A stretch of DNA of 64,000 nt. Origin: Paraburkholderia sp. Lineage in GTDB: Bacteria; Pseudomonadota; Gammaproteobacteria; Burkholderiales; Burkholderiaceae. Shown piece by piece: positions 24,997 to 33,334 of the stretch (within the stretch, counting starts at the first letter, position 1; every line of letters begins with the position of its first letter). Below the pieces are notes generated by a model, which saw nothing but the letters and a program-made list of their open reading frames with translations, had not been told where the DNA came from and did no database searches. The translations under genes were made by a program, and so were the position numbers. The stretch lies in the NCBI RefSeq assembly GCF_028283785.1, contig NZ_JAPWKB010000014.1, forward strand, positions 248,001 through 312,000, read 5' to 3'.

Positions 24997-25953
24997 ATGT
25001 CGAGCGATCCGGGAATCTCCGCCGAAGCCGTCCAGGCCGCGCTGAACACGCGCAGCCTGCGCTATCTGCACGAAATCGACCTGCATGGCGGCGTGCGCGC
25101 GGCCGCCGACGCGCTATCCATCAACGGCTCGGTGATCAGCCGCCAGGTCGCGCAACTCGAACGTGCGCACGGCGTCGCCTTGCTGGAGCGGCGCGGCCGG
25201 CGCGTCACGCTGACGGAAATCGGCGCGAGCCTTGTCGAACATTTTCGTGAAAGCCAGCGGCGCGACGCGGTGATGCTGGCGCAACTGGAGGATTACCGTG
25301 GGCTGCGGCGCGGGCGGCTGGAAATCGGCGTGGGCGAGGGGTTTGTCGAGAATCTGCTGGCCACCGTGCTGGAGCAGTTCAGCCTTCAGTTTCCGGATAT
25401 CGTGGTGGATCTGCGCAGCGGCGCGACCGCCGAAATCGTCGCCATGGTGCGCAACGACGAGGTGGATCTCGGGCTGTGCGCGGGCGGCGGCAGCGACCCG
25501 GCCATCCGCGCGCGCACCTTTCGCGCCGCGCCGTTCTGCGCGCTGGTCGGTCCCACGCACGCGCTGGCGGGCGAGCGTCGCATCCGCATCGGGCAACTGG
25601 CGGAGCACCGGCTGATTTTCATGCCGCAGCGTTTCGGCGTGCAGCAGTACCTCGATTCGATCATCCGCGCGGCCAGGCTGAATCTGACGCCCGCGTATCG
25701 CTGCGATCTGTTTTCGGCCGCGCAGGCCATCGCCGCGGCCGGACTGGGCGTGGCGTTTATGTCGACGGATGCCGCGCGTCAGTATCTGGACGCCGGGAAA
25801 CTGGTCGCGCTCGAAATCGACCATCCTATCGCGCGTGAATTCAGCAGTCAGGTGATCCGGCGGGTCGGCCGGCGTCTGTCGCCCGCCGCCGAATTTCTAT
25901 GGACGCAACTCGTCAAGGCGATGCAGAAACGCTGGTCGTCAGGCGCGAAATGA
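24997..25953 (+). CDS. LysR-family transcriptional regulator
   Basis: 318-residue regulator. Winged helix at residues ~18-75 (LRYLHEIDLHGGVRAAADALSINGSVISRQVAQLERAHGVALLERRGRRVTLTEIG) and LysR substrate domain at ~105-310. The ATG at 24997 has AGAGG upstream and is preferred to the ATG at 24979. Divergent from the M20 hydrolase gene, so it probably activates hydrolase and transporter in response to their substrate. Confidence 0.87.
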   Translation: MSSDPGISAEAVQAALNTRSLRYLHEIDLHGGVRAAADALSINGSVISRQVAQLERAHGVALLERRGRRVTLTEIGASLVEHFRESQRRDAVMLAQLEDYRGLRRGRLEIGVGEGFVENLLATVLEQFSLQFPDIVVDLRSGATAEIVAMVRNDEVDLGLCAGGGSDPAIRARTFRAAPFCALVGPTHALAGERRIRIGQLAEHRLIFMPQRFGVQQYLDSIIRAARLNLTPAYRCDLFSAAQAIAAAGLGVAFMSTDAARQYLDAGKLVALEIDHPIAREFSSQVIRRVGRRLSPAAEFLWTQLVKAMQKRWSSGAK

Positions 25954-25980
25954 GTGGGACGTGCACGGACTTGCCGCGCG

Positions 25981-26679
25981 TTAGACGTCGAGAATCCGGA
26001 ACTGCCTGAGGGTCTCGATCTGGGCTTTCAGATCGTGCGCGCGATGTTCCCGGCATAGCGCCTCGGCCGCGTCCGCATCCGCGCGACGCAACGCCTCGAC
26101 AATCGCGCGATACGTCGCGGTTTGCGAATCGGTCCACGGAATCAGCCGCAAGGTCAGATCGCGAACGCGGCGCACCTGATCGCCACATTCGCCGACGATC
26201 TGCGAGAGCCTGGGATTGCCGCCGAGTTCGAGCAGATGCGCGAGAAACCCTTCGCGCGCGGCGGCCCACGCGTCGCGATCGCCTTTCGCAAACGCGCGTT
26301 CTATTTCCGCGCAGGCTTTGTCGAGCGGCTTCAATTCTTTTGCGGCCGGCTTGCGTGCGGCCACGGCGCCTGCGGCGGTCGCTTCCAGACTGCTCTGAAC
26401 CTGATAGACCTCTTCGAGATCCGCAATGGACACATTGCGCACGCGCATGCCGTGACGCGGCACGATTTGCACCAGATGTTCGTTCTGCAAGCGGATCAGC
26501 GCTTCGCGAACCGGCGTGCGGCTCACACCGAATAGCGCGACGAGTTCCTGTTCGAGCAATTGCGCGCCGGGCCGGAACTCGTTGCTGAGAATTCTGGCGC
26601 GAATCTTCTGATAAACCGCATCCGTCGATTTCTCGCGCGGCGGCTTGCTGGGCGCTTCGGCGGTCCTGGCTACAGCCAT
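25981..26679 (-). CDS. GntR-family regulator (FCD domain)
   Basis: 232-residue regulator. Winged helix ~20-85 (LLEQELVALFGVSRTPVREALIRLQNEHLVQIVPRHGMRVRNVS), FCD domain ~90-220 (VYQVQSSLEATAAGAVAARKPAAKELKPLDKAC). It is clearly paralogous to the GntR at 28826: both contain LVQIVPRHG and a Leu-Glu-Glu/Gln-Glu-Leu turn. The start at 26679 (MAVARTAE) is preferred; 27 residues upstream in frame are low-complexity. Its promoter carries the palindrome TAACGTATACGTTA, similar to the site before the dicarboxylate operon at 29698. Confidence 0.85.
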   Translation of the reverse strand: MAVARTAEAPSKPPREKSTDAVYQKIRARILSNEFRPGAQLLEQELVALFGVSRTPVREALIRLQNEHLVQIVPRHGMRVRNVSIADLEEVYQVQSSLEATAAGAVAARKPAAKELKPLDKACAEIERAFAKGDRDAWAAAREGFLAHLLELGGNPRLSQIVGECGDQVRRVRDLTLRLIPWTDSQTATYRAIVEALRRADADAAEALCREHRAHDLKAQIETLRQFRILDV

Positions 26680-26788
26680 AATGGGGCGCTCTGAAAACGG
26701 CACCGACGGTGCACGGACAGAAGCTTGCCGGGACGCACCCGGCAAACGGGATGCCCACATTATATGAGAACGGTCGATCCGGATCGCT

Positions 26789-26802
26789 TAACGTATACGT
26801 TA
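26789..26802. promoter_or_regulatory. TAACGTATACGTTA operator-like palindrome
   Basis: Perfect 14-bp palindrome in the gap before the GntR gene (25981, minus strand). Its layout, TTAACG-TATA-CGTTAG including flanks, parallels TTAATG-CATA-CATTAA at 29698-29713. Probable autoregulatory site. Confidence 0.55.
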
Positions 26803-26821
26803 GCGGTTTTAAAACGGGCGC

Positions 26822-27643
26822 CTATTTGTCCCAGACTTCGTCCGGCAGCGGCAGTCCGGCGAGGTCGTCGGCGGTCAGTGGACGATCGACCGGCACGCCG
26901 TGGCTCTCCAGCATCAACATCACCTGACGCGTGTGTTGCGCGCTGTGCCACGCGGTGCGTTCGAGCACTTCGTGCATCGAGCGACGGCCGTAGTAGGTCG
27001 GCACGTCGTAAGTCAGCGAGCGGTCGGTTTCGTGTTCCCACCACGCGAGCAGTTTCATCCGGACGCTTTCGCCCCAACGCGCAATGTCCTCGGCTTGCCA
27101 GTCGGACGGCGGCACATCGTCGAAACTCTCGAAACGCAGTTCGGTCTGTTGCGCCGCTTCGACGCCCATTTCCGCGACGCGAAACACGTGGAACGTCAGC
27201 CCGGCCGGCGTGCGATTGCGATTGCGAAACGGCTCGCGAAAATGGTCGAGCGCGAACTGGCGTGTGTAACGCGCGTTCGACGCCAGCACATGCGCGAGTG
27301 TCGCGACCAGATCGGCGGGCGACAACGGCGGCGCGGGCGTCGTTTTCAGATCGAGAAAGCGGATCACGTCGTTGATCGACTGGCAGAACGTGTACTTCTG
27401 TCCAATCGCGACGACCGGCACACTGCGCGCGCCGAGCGCATCGAGCGCGGCGCGTCCGGCGGGATCGTTATGCACGTCGATCGATTCGAACTCGATCCCG
27501 TGACGCGTCAGAAACTCCTTGGTGCGCAGACACGACGAGCAGCCGGGCTGCCAGAACACCCGGATCTTCGAGCCGCCTGACGACGAACGGCGGGCGGCCT
27601 CGTGCGTCGTGTTTTGAGCGGTGGTGTGCAGGGTCTGTTGCAT
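26822..27643 (-). CDS. Glutaredoxin-DinB fusion protein
   Basis: 273-residue two-domain protein. Residues ~25-100 form a glutaredoxin with active site Cys35-Ser-Ser-Cys38 (WQPGCSSCLRTKEFL) and the cis-Pro region ARSVPVVAIG. Residues ~110-255 are a DinB/YfiT-like four-helix bundle with metal-type histidines in LTFHVFRVAEMG and TAWHSAQHTRQVMLML. DinB-fold proteins include thiol-dependent transferases and isomerases that use mycothiol, bacillithiol or glutathione; fusion to glutaredoxin suggests a glutathione-linked role. The start at 27643 has ribosome site GGAG. Exact reaction unknown. Confidence 0.82.
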   Translation of the reverse strand: MQQTLHTTAQNTTHEAARRSSSGGSKIRVFWQPGCSSCLRTKEFLTRHGIEFESIDVHNDPAGRAALDALGARSVPVVAIGQKYTFCQSINDVIRFLDLKTTPAPPLSPADLVATLAHVLASNARYTRQFALDHFREPFRNRNRTPAGLTFHVFRVAEMGVEAAQQTELRFESFDDVPPSDWQAEDIARWGESVRMKLLAWWEHETDRSLTYDVPTYYGRRSMHEVLERTAWHSAQHTRQVMLMLESHGVPVDRPLTADDLAGLPLPDEVWDK

Positions 27644-27813
27644 CGTGTGCTCCGTGAAAGGGTTCACCGTGACGATCATCTTCGGCGACCTGCGCCGCGC
27701 TGAACAGCAATGCTTCGGCATGCCGTCATCGCGGCGTGCGATGGCGCGCATCGTTTGCGCGAAGTTTGATTACACTGCACGAAAGCCGTTCTACGCCCAC
27801 TCGCGATCACCGT

Positions 27814-28701
27814 ATGCCGCCACTCGATCCGTTGTCGTTGAGACTGTTCGTCGCCGTTGCCGAGGCGGGCACGATCGCCGCTGCGGCCGAGCGCGAACAT
27901 ATCGCCGCGGCCGCCGTCAGCCGTCGCATCAGCGAGATCGAGGCGACGCTCGGCGTGGCCTTGCTGCGCCGCACGAACAAAGGCGTCGCGCCGACCGATG
28001 CAGGCGAGCGGCTGATCGCGCTCGCGCATCGCGCACTGCACCAACTCGACGACGTTACCGTGCAGATGCGCGACTATGCGAGCGGCACGAGCGGGCTCGT
28101 GCGGATGGCCGCGAACATCTCGTCGATCGTGCAGTTCCTGCCGCGAGAAATACAGTCGTTCGCGGCGAAGCATCCTCACGTGCGGATCCAGCTCGAAGAA
28201 AAACCGAGTGCGCTGGTGGTGCGCGCCGTCGCCGACAATGCCGCCGATCTCGGCGTGTTCACCGCCGTGCCGCACGGTTATCCGGTGCAGTCGTTTCCCT
28301 ATCACACCGACAATCTCGTGCTCGTCACGCCACCGGGACACGCGCTGGCGGACGCCGGTTCGATCGCCTTCGTCGATGCGCTCGATTTCGAATTCGTCGC
28401 GTTGCCAGGCGACACGGCGATCAGCCAGCAACTGACGCGCGCGGCCAACGCACTCGCGCGCGGCGTCAACGTGCGGATTCAGGTGACCAGTTACGACGCG
28501 CAGTGTTTGATGATCGGCGCGGAGCTCGGCCTCGGCGTCATGCCGGACGCGGTGGCGCAGCAGCATGCGCATGCGTTGCGGCTCGGTGTCGTCGCGTTGA
28601 CGGATGACTGGGCGCAACGCGAATTGCTGATCGGCGTGCGTTCGCTCGACGCGTTGCCCGAAGCGTGCCGGATGCTGGTCGCGCATCTTGCCGGTGTGTG
28701 A
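27814..28701 (+). CDS. LysR-family transcriptional regulator
   Basis: 295-residue regulator divergent from the glutaredoxin-DinB gene. Winged helix at ~5-65 (LRLFVAVAEAGTIAAAAEREHIAAAAVSRRISEIEATLGVALLRRTNKGVAPTDAG) and substrate domain ~90-290. It probably regulates the divergent gene. An upstream in-frame ATG (27736) adds unrelated residues and was not used. Effector unknown. Confidence 0.85.
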   Translation: MPPLDPLSLRLFVAVAEAGTIAAAAEREHIAAAAVSRRISEIEATLGVALLRRTNKGVAPTDAGERLIALAHRALHQLDDVTVQMRDYASGTSGLVRMAANISSIVQFLPREIQSFAAKHPHVRIQLEEKPSALVVRAVADNAADLGVFTAVPHGYPVQSFPYHTDNLVLVTPPGHALADAGSIAFVDALDFEFVALPGDTAISQQLTRAANALARGVNVRIQVTSYDAQCLMIGAELGLGVMPDAVAQQHAHALRLGVVALTDDWAQRELLIGVRSLDALPEACRMLVAHLAGV

Positions 28702-28825
28702 TTTCGAGCGCCCGGTGTGACGTTCACTGCGGTTTTACACGGGCTGACGTTCGCGCCGACGCGGTGCTACCATCGGCCCAATCACGACACCGCGTGCGGG
28801 TGTCGAGCGCAGAGGAGACCCCGCC

Positions 28826-29599
28826 ATGCCAGCGCCACGAGCTACCACGCCATCGTCCACGGCCCGATCGTCGCGTACGCGCGCGGACACAGTGCTGGAG
28901 CCGGTCGCGGGCGCCGACGCGCTCGACGCAGCAGAACCGGTCAGGCGCAATACGACCGAACAGGCGTATAGCGAACTGCGTCGAAGGATTATCGAAAGCG
29001 AACTGACGCCGGGTTCGTATCTGCTCGAAGAGGAACTCGGCGCGTTGCTCGGCCTGAGTCGCACGCCGGTTCGCGAAGCGGCGATCCGGCTGCAAAGCGA
29101 AGGGCTCGTGCAGATCGTGCCGCGTCACGGCATTCGCATCGTTCCCACGTCGATCTCCGATATCAAACACATCTACCAGGTATTGATCAGCCTCGAATCG
29201 ACCGCGGCGGGACTCGTCGCGTCGCGCAAGGACGCCGATCTCGCGCCGCTCGAACGCGCATGCGAACAGATGACGGCGGCACTCGAAAGCGGCGACATGC
29301 TCGCATGGGCCGCTGCCGACGAAGTCTTCCACGAAACCTTGATCGCACTGGGCGGTAACGCACGACTCGTGCAGGTCGTGATGAATTGCCGCGACCAGGT
29401 GCATCGCGTGCGACGCTTTACGCAACGCGTGAAGCCGCATCCGCAACCGCTGAAATCGATTCAGGAACACTACGCAATCATCGACGCGCTCCGTTGCGGC
29501 AACGCAGCGAAAGCGAGCGCACTGTATCGCGCCCACCGCGAACGCGGCTGGCGCGATCAGACCAACGTGCTGCAGCAATACGGCATTCAGCAAGCCTGA
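28826..29599 (+). CDS. GntR-family regulator (FCD) of the dicarboxylate operon
   Basis: 257-residue regulator with a long Ala/Thr-rich leader (~35 residues), winged helix at ~42-105 (LLEEELGALLGLSRTPVREAAIRLQSEGLVQIVPRHGIRI) and FCD domain ~115-245 (IYQVLISLESTAAGLVASRKDADLAPLERACEQM). Ribosome site GAGGAGA. It lies directly upstream of the ABC-LeuCD-lyase operon on the same strand, and a TTAATG-CATA-CATTAA site stands between them, so it is the most likely pathway regulator. Paralogue of the GntR at 25981. Confidence 0.87.
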   Translation: MPAPRATTPSSTARSSRTRADTVLEPVAGADALDAAEPVRRNTTEQAYSELRRRIIESELTPGSYLLEEELGALLGLSRTPVREAAIRLQSEGLVQIVPRHGIRIVPTSISDIKHIYQVLISLESTAAGLVASRKDADLAPLERACEQMTAALESGDMLAWAAADEVFHETLIALGGNARLVQVVMNCRDQVHRVRRFTQRVKPHPQPLKSIQEHYAIIDALRCGNAAKASALYRAHRERGWRDQTNVLQQYGIQQA

Positions 29600-29906
29600 T
29601 CGTTGCATCCGGGACGATCGGGTCGTCGGGCGAACGGGCAAAAAAGCCCATCAAAAAGGGGTAAACCCACCTGTTCGCCTGCTGGACTTCGCCCGATTTA
29701 ATGCATACATTAACTTACACGGTTATTGAATACGGCACGTCGCAGGCATCGCTGGATCGGAGTCGGATCCGGATGCCGAAGCGACGGATGCGCGCGTGCG
29801 CCGGCGTGCATTCGTCCGTTGAAACCGGATGGCGAAGTTCGCCGTCGAGCGGCGCGCAACCACCAATGACGGCAATCGACCGTCAATCATGGATGGAGAC
29901 ACCTAC
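29600..29906. other. Leader region of the dicarboxylate operon
   Basis: 307 bases without a convincing gene. It contains the GntR-type palindrome at 29698-29713 and then ~190 bases of leader before the binding-protein start; ORFs here (e.g. from 29701) have no family features. Confidence 0.5.
29698..29713. promoter_or_regulatory. GntR-type operator before the dicarboxylate operon
   Basis: TTAATG-CATA-CATTAA, 6-bp arms with a 4-base centre, in the promoter of the operon starting at 29907. It matches in layout and bases the site at 26787-26803 in front of the paralogous GntR gene. Seen directly; regulator assignment inferred. Confidence 0.6.
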
Positions 29907-30896
29907 ATGTTTGCGATTCGGGATTTCGCGCGAAGACTTCGTGTAACCGCTGCAGGTGGCGCGCTGCTCTGCGCCGCGAGTGCGCACGCCGCGCCGTTGA
30001 CGGTCACGCACTGGGGCGACGGCATGTACGGTGTGCCGTTCGCCGTCGCGCTCGACAAAGGCTACTTCAAGGAAGCCGGCGTCGATGTGACCGGCTTCAT
30101 CACGTCCGAAGGCGGCGGCACGACGGTCCGCAATGCGATGGCATCGGAAATACCGTACGGCGAAGTCGCGTTGCCCGCGGCGATCTCGGCGGTCAAGCAA
30201 GGCGTCGATCTGACGATCGTGCATGGCGGCGTGCAAAGTCTCGCCGATCTGGTCTGGGTCGAACTGAAGGCCGGCACGATCACGAACATCAAGCAGATGA
30301 AGGGCAAGTCGATCGGCTACAGCAGCCCGAAATCCACCACCGACACCGTCGTCACGATCGCGCTCGACCGGGCGGGTTTGACGGGCCAGGTGACGCGCAA
30401 ACCGGTGGGCAGTTCGAGCGGCATGCTGACCTCGTTGCAGCAGGGCGCGGTGGATGTCGCCTACATGACCGAGCCGTCGTACAGCGCGAAAAAAGACCTG
30501 CTCAAGATCGCGTTCCGCTCGACCGATATCGTGCCTGACGAAACGCAGACGGTCGGCATCGTGCGCACCGATTATCTGAAGGCGCATCCGGAGGTGATTC
30601 GCGGCATTATCGCCGCGCGCCGCAAGGCCGTGCAGTACATCACCGCGCATCGCGCCGAGTCCGCGCAGATCCTCGCGAAGCAGTACAAGATGGACCCGGC
30701 CGTTGCCGCGTCGGCGATCAACAACGTGCTCGACAGTGCACCGAAATACTGGAGCGAAGGCAGCTTCGACCGCAAGAGCATGGACGAAGTGCTGAAGGGG
30801 CTGATTCTCGTGAAGGCAATTCCCGACGGTCCGTTCGACTGGTCGAAGATCGTCGATGAATCGCTTTTGCCCGCCGATTTGCAAACGAAGAAGTGA
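29907..30896 (+). CDS. ABC transporter substrate-binding protein (SsuA/TauA-like)
   Basis: Periplasmic binding protein of 329 residues. Signal peptide: RDFARRLRVTAAGGALLCAASAHA with probable cleavage after AHA. Mature region: LTVTHWGDGMYGVPFAVALDKGYFKEAGVDVTGF, GEVALPAAISAVKQGVDLTIVHGG, and SLQQGAVDVAYMTEPSY. The start at 29907 has GGAGACACCTAC upstream; longer in-frame starts lack a signal-like N-terminus. First gene of an operon that encodes the ATPase, two permeases and enzymes of C5-C6 branched dicarboxylate breakdown, so the likely ligand is an alkylated dicarboxylate. Confidence 0.88.
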   Translation: MFAIRDFARRLRVTAAGGALLCAASAHAAPLTVTHWGDGMYGVPFAVALDKGYFKEAGVDVTGFITSEGGGTTVRNAMASEIPYGEVALPAAISAVKQGVDLTIVHGGVQSLADLVWVELKAGTITNIKQMKGKSIGYSSPKSTTDTVVTIALDRAGLTGQVTRKPVGSSSGMLTSLQQGAVDVAYMTEPSYSAKKDLLKIAFRSTDIVPDETQTVGIVRTDYLKAHPEVIRGIIAARRKAVQYITAHRAESAQILAKQYKMDPAVAASAINNVLDSAPKYWSEGSFDRKSMDEVLKGLILVKAIPDGPFDWSKIVDESLLPADLQTKK

Positions 30897-30903
30897 GGCC
30901 GCG

Positions 30904-31764
30904 ATGAGCGCATTGTCACGTCGCACGAAGATTTCCGTGGTTGCGAACAGCATGCCGTCCACCGACGGCGACCGCGTGCATGCGCGGCTCACCGATGTCA
31001 CGCGCATCTATCCGGGCAGCGGCGACAAGCCGCCGTTTCACGCGCTCGGCCCGGTCAGTCTCGACTTGCGCGCAGGCGAATTCTTTTCGGTGGTCGGGCC
31101 GTCGGGTTGCGGAAAATCGACGTTGCTCGACGTGCTGGCCGGCTTGAATCCCGCCAGCGGCGGCGACGTCGAATTCGAAGGCCAGACGGTTGGCCGCGAA
31201 GTGCCGGACGGCGTGGCGGTCGTGTTTCAGGAAGACGCGAGCTTTCCGTGGCTCAACGTGTTCGACAACGCCGCGTTCGCGGCGCGGCGCGCGGGCGTGC
31301 CTGAAAACGAGGTACGCGAACGGGTCGATCACGCGCTGTCGTTCATGGGTCTGAAAGCGTTTGCGCGTGCGTATCCGGCGCAACTGTCGGGCGGCATGCG
31401 GCAACGCGTGTGCATCGCGAGAGCGATGGTCGTGCGGCCGCGTCTGATGTTGCTCGACGAGCCGTTCGGCGCGCTCGATCAGCAAACGCGGCTGCTGATG
31501 GGCGACGAAACGCTGAAGCTGTGGCGCGATACCGGCGCAACCGTGATGCTGATTACCCACTCGATCGACGAAGCGGTGTTGCTGTCGGACCGGATCGGTG
31601 TGATGTCGGCGTGTCCGGGACGCTTTATCGCAACCATCGAAACCGGCTGGCCGCGTTTGCGCGACAGCAAGATCGCACTCGACGCGCGCTTCGGCGAACT
31701 CACCGCGCAAGTGTGGGGACTGCTGCGCGACGAAGCGTTGAAAGCGCTCGGGAGCCAGTCGTGA
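30904..31764 (+). CDS. ABC transporter ATP-binding protein (SsuB/TauB-like)
   Basis: 286-residue importer ATPase with Walker A GPSGCGKST, Q-loop VFQEDASFPW, signature LSGGMRQRVCIAR, Walker B LMLLDEPFGALD and H-loop ITHSIDEA. Start at 30904 with GTGAGG ribosome site, seven bases after the binding-protein stop. Its stop overlaps the first permease start (GTGA). All catalytic motifs intact. Confidence 0.9.
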   Translation: MSALSRRTKISVVANSMPSTDGDRVHARLTDVTRIYPGSGDKPPFHALGPVSLDLRAGEFFSVVGPSGCGKSTLLDVLAGLNPASGGDVEFEGQTVGREVPDGVAVVFQEDASFPWLNVFDNAAFAARRAGVPENEVRERVDHALSFMGLKAFARAYPAQLSGGMRQRVCIARAMVVRPRLMLLDEPFGALDQQTRLLMGDETLKLWRDTGATVMLITHSIDEAVLLSDRIGVMSACPGRFIATIETGWPRLRDSKIALDARFGELTAQVWGLLRDEALKALGSQS

Positions 31765-32519
31765 ACGCGGCCGCGCGCTGGCGTGTCGGGCTGATCGTCG
31801 GCCTGATCGTGCTGCTCGAACTCGCGACGCGGCTCGCGTGGATCAACCCGGTCTCGTTTATTCCACCATCGATGATGGTGTTGAGCGCGTGGCGGCTGCT
31901 AGTGTCCGGCCAGTACACCACCGACATCGCGCAGACACTCGGCAGCGCGTTGCTCGCGGTTGTGCTGGCGGTTGTGGTCGGCTTCGTCGGCGGCGTGCTG
32001 CTGTTTCGTCTGCCGCGTTTGCGCCGCGTGCTCGATCCGTTGCTGCTGTCGTATTACGCAGTGCCGGTGTTCGTGCTCTATCCGATCCTGATCGTGATCT
32101 TCGGCCTGAACCGCTGGCCGTTGGTGGGGATCGGCTTTCTGTTCGCGGTGGTCGCGATGGCGGTCAATACGCTGAACGGACTCGAACGCGTGCCGCGCGT
32201 GCTGTTGCGCACCGCGCGCGTATGCCGGATGAACGCGTTCGACGAAATCCGGCTGATCACGTTGCCCTCGAGCTTGCCGTTCGTCTTCACCGGAATCAAG
32301 TTGACGGTCGTGTATGCGTTTATCGCCGTGGTCGCGGGCGAGTTCGTGTTGTCCGGTTCCGGCTTCGGCTATCAGATCGCGTTCGCCTACAACGCGTTCG
32401 ACAACCCGACGATGTACGGCCTGATGGTGTTGATGCTGATCTTCGTGGCGACGCTCAACGCGCTGTTGCGCACCGCCGAAACACGTCTTTACCGGCGCAT
32501 CCGACGGGAGGCCGCATGA
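31761..32519 (+). CDS. ABC transporter permease 1
   Basis: 252-residue membrane protein with ~6 helices and a BPD_transp_1 domain (EAA-like loop in GLERVPRVLLRTARVCRMNAFDEIRLITLPSSLPFVF). Start is GTG at 31761, chosen because it overlaps the ATPase stop by four bases and gives the expected N-terminal helix. It overlaps the second permease gene (ATGA at 32516). Two different permeases imply a heterodimeric channel. Confidence 0.88.
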   Translation: MNAAARWRVGLIVGLIVLLELATRLAWINPVSFIPPSMMVLSAWRLLVSGQYTTDIAQTLGSALLAVVLAVVVGFVGGVLLFRLPRLRRVLDPLLLSYYAVPVFVLYPILIVIFGLNRWPLVGIGFLFAVVAMAVNTLNGLERVPRVLLRTARVCRMNAFDEIRLITLPSSLPFVFTGIKLTVVYAFIAVVAGEFVLSGSGFGYQIAFAYNAFDNPTMYGLMVLMLIFVATLNALLRTAETRLYRRIRREAA

Positions 32520-33292
32520 GCACGATCGTTGTCACGCATACCGCACGGCCGCGTCACGCGCGACGCTGGCTCGATGGCGTGGTGCTGGTGGTCGTGCTGG
32601 CCGTGTTATGGCAGCTGCTCAGCGAATGGCTCGGCCCGGAAGTAATCACGACGCCGTGGCGCACCGTGCATCGCGCGATCACGATCGTCAGCGATGCGGA
32701 TTTTCCTGAAAGCCTTTACGTGACCTCGCTCGCGTTCGGGACGGCGTTCGCGATCTCGGCGGTGTTCGGCGTCGGTCTCGGCTTGCTGCTCGGCGCACGC
32801 AAGATGGCCGGCGACGTGATGGAGCCGTTGATGATGGGCTTCTATTCGATTCCAAAAGTCACGCTTTATCCGGTCGTGCTGCTCGCATTCGGTTTGGGCC
32901 TGTGGGCGAAGATCGTATTCGGCGTGATTCACGGCATCGTGCCGATCACGCTATTCACGATGAACGCGGTGCGCAACATGCCGCCCATTTATACGCGCGC
33001 GGCGCATACGTACCGCTTGAGTCCGGTCGAATTTGCGCGACACGTGCTGTTTCCCGCCTGCGTGCCGGAGATTGTCGCGGGCTTGCGGATCGGGTTTTCG
33101 TTGACGCTGCTCGGCACGTTGATCGGCGAAATGTTCGCGTCGCAAAGCGGTATCGGACGGATGTTGATGATCGCGATGAACCGCGCCGAAACCAGCACGA
33201 TCATGGCGCTCGCGCTGATGCTGTTCGTCTTCGCGACGCTCGTCAATCTGCTGTTTCTCGCCTGGCAGAAGCGTCTCACCCATAGCGACTGA
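32516..33292 (+). CDS. ABC transporter permease 2
   Basis: 258-residue membrane protein of the same family as permease 1, with ~6 helices; coupling loop AVRNMPPIYTRAAHTYRLSPVEFARHVLFPACVPEIVAGLRIGFSLTLLG and C-terminal GRMLMIAMNRAET. ATGA overlap with permease 1. Ends 42 bases before the first lyase gene. Confidence 0.88.
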   Translation: MSTIVVTHTARPRHARRWLDGVVLVVVLAVLWQLLSEWLGPEVITTPWRTVHRAITIVSDADFPESLYVTSLAFGTAFAISAVFGVGLGLLLGARKMAGDVMEPLMMGFYSIPKVTLYPVVLLAFGLGLWAKIVFGVIHGIVPITLFTMNAVRNMPPIYTRAAHTYRLSPVEFARHVLFPACVPEIVAGLRIGFSLTLLGTLIGEMFASQSGIGRMLMIAMNRAETSTIMALALMLFVFATLVNLLFLAWQKRLTHSD

Positions 33293-33334
33293 TTCACGGC
33301 GATGATCCATCGCGTTCGATCTGGAGACAAGCGC

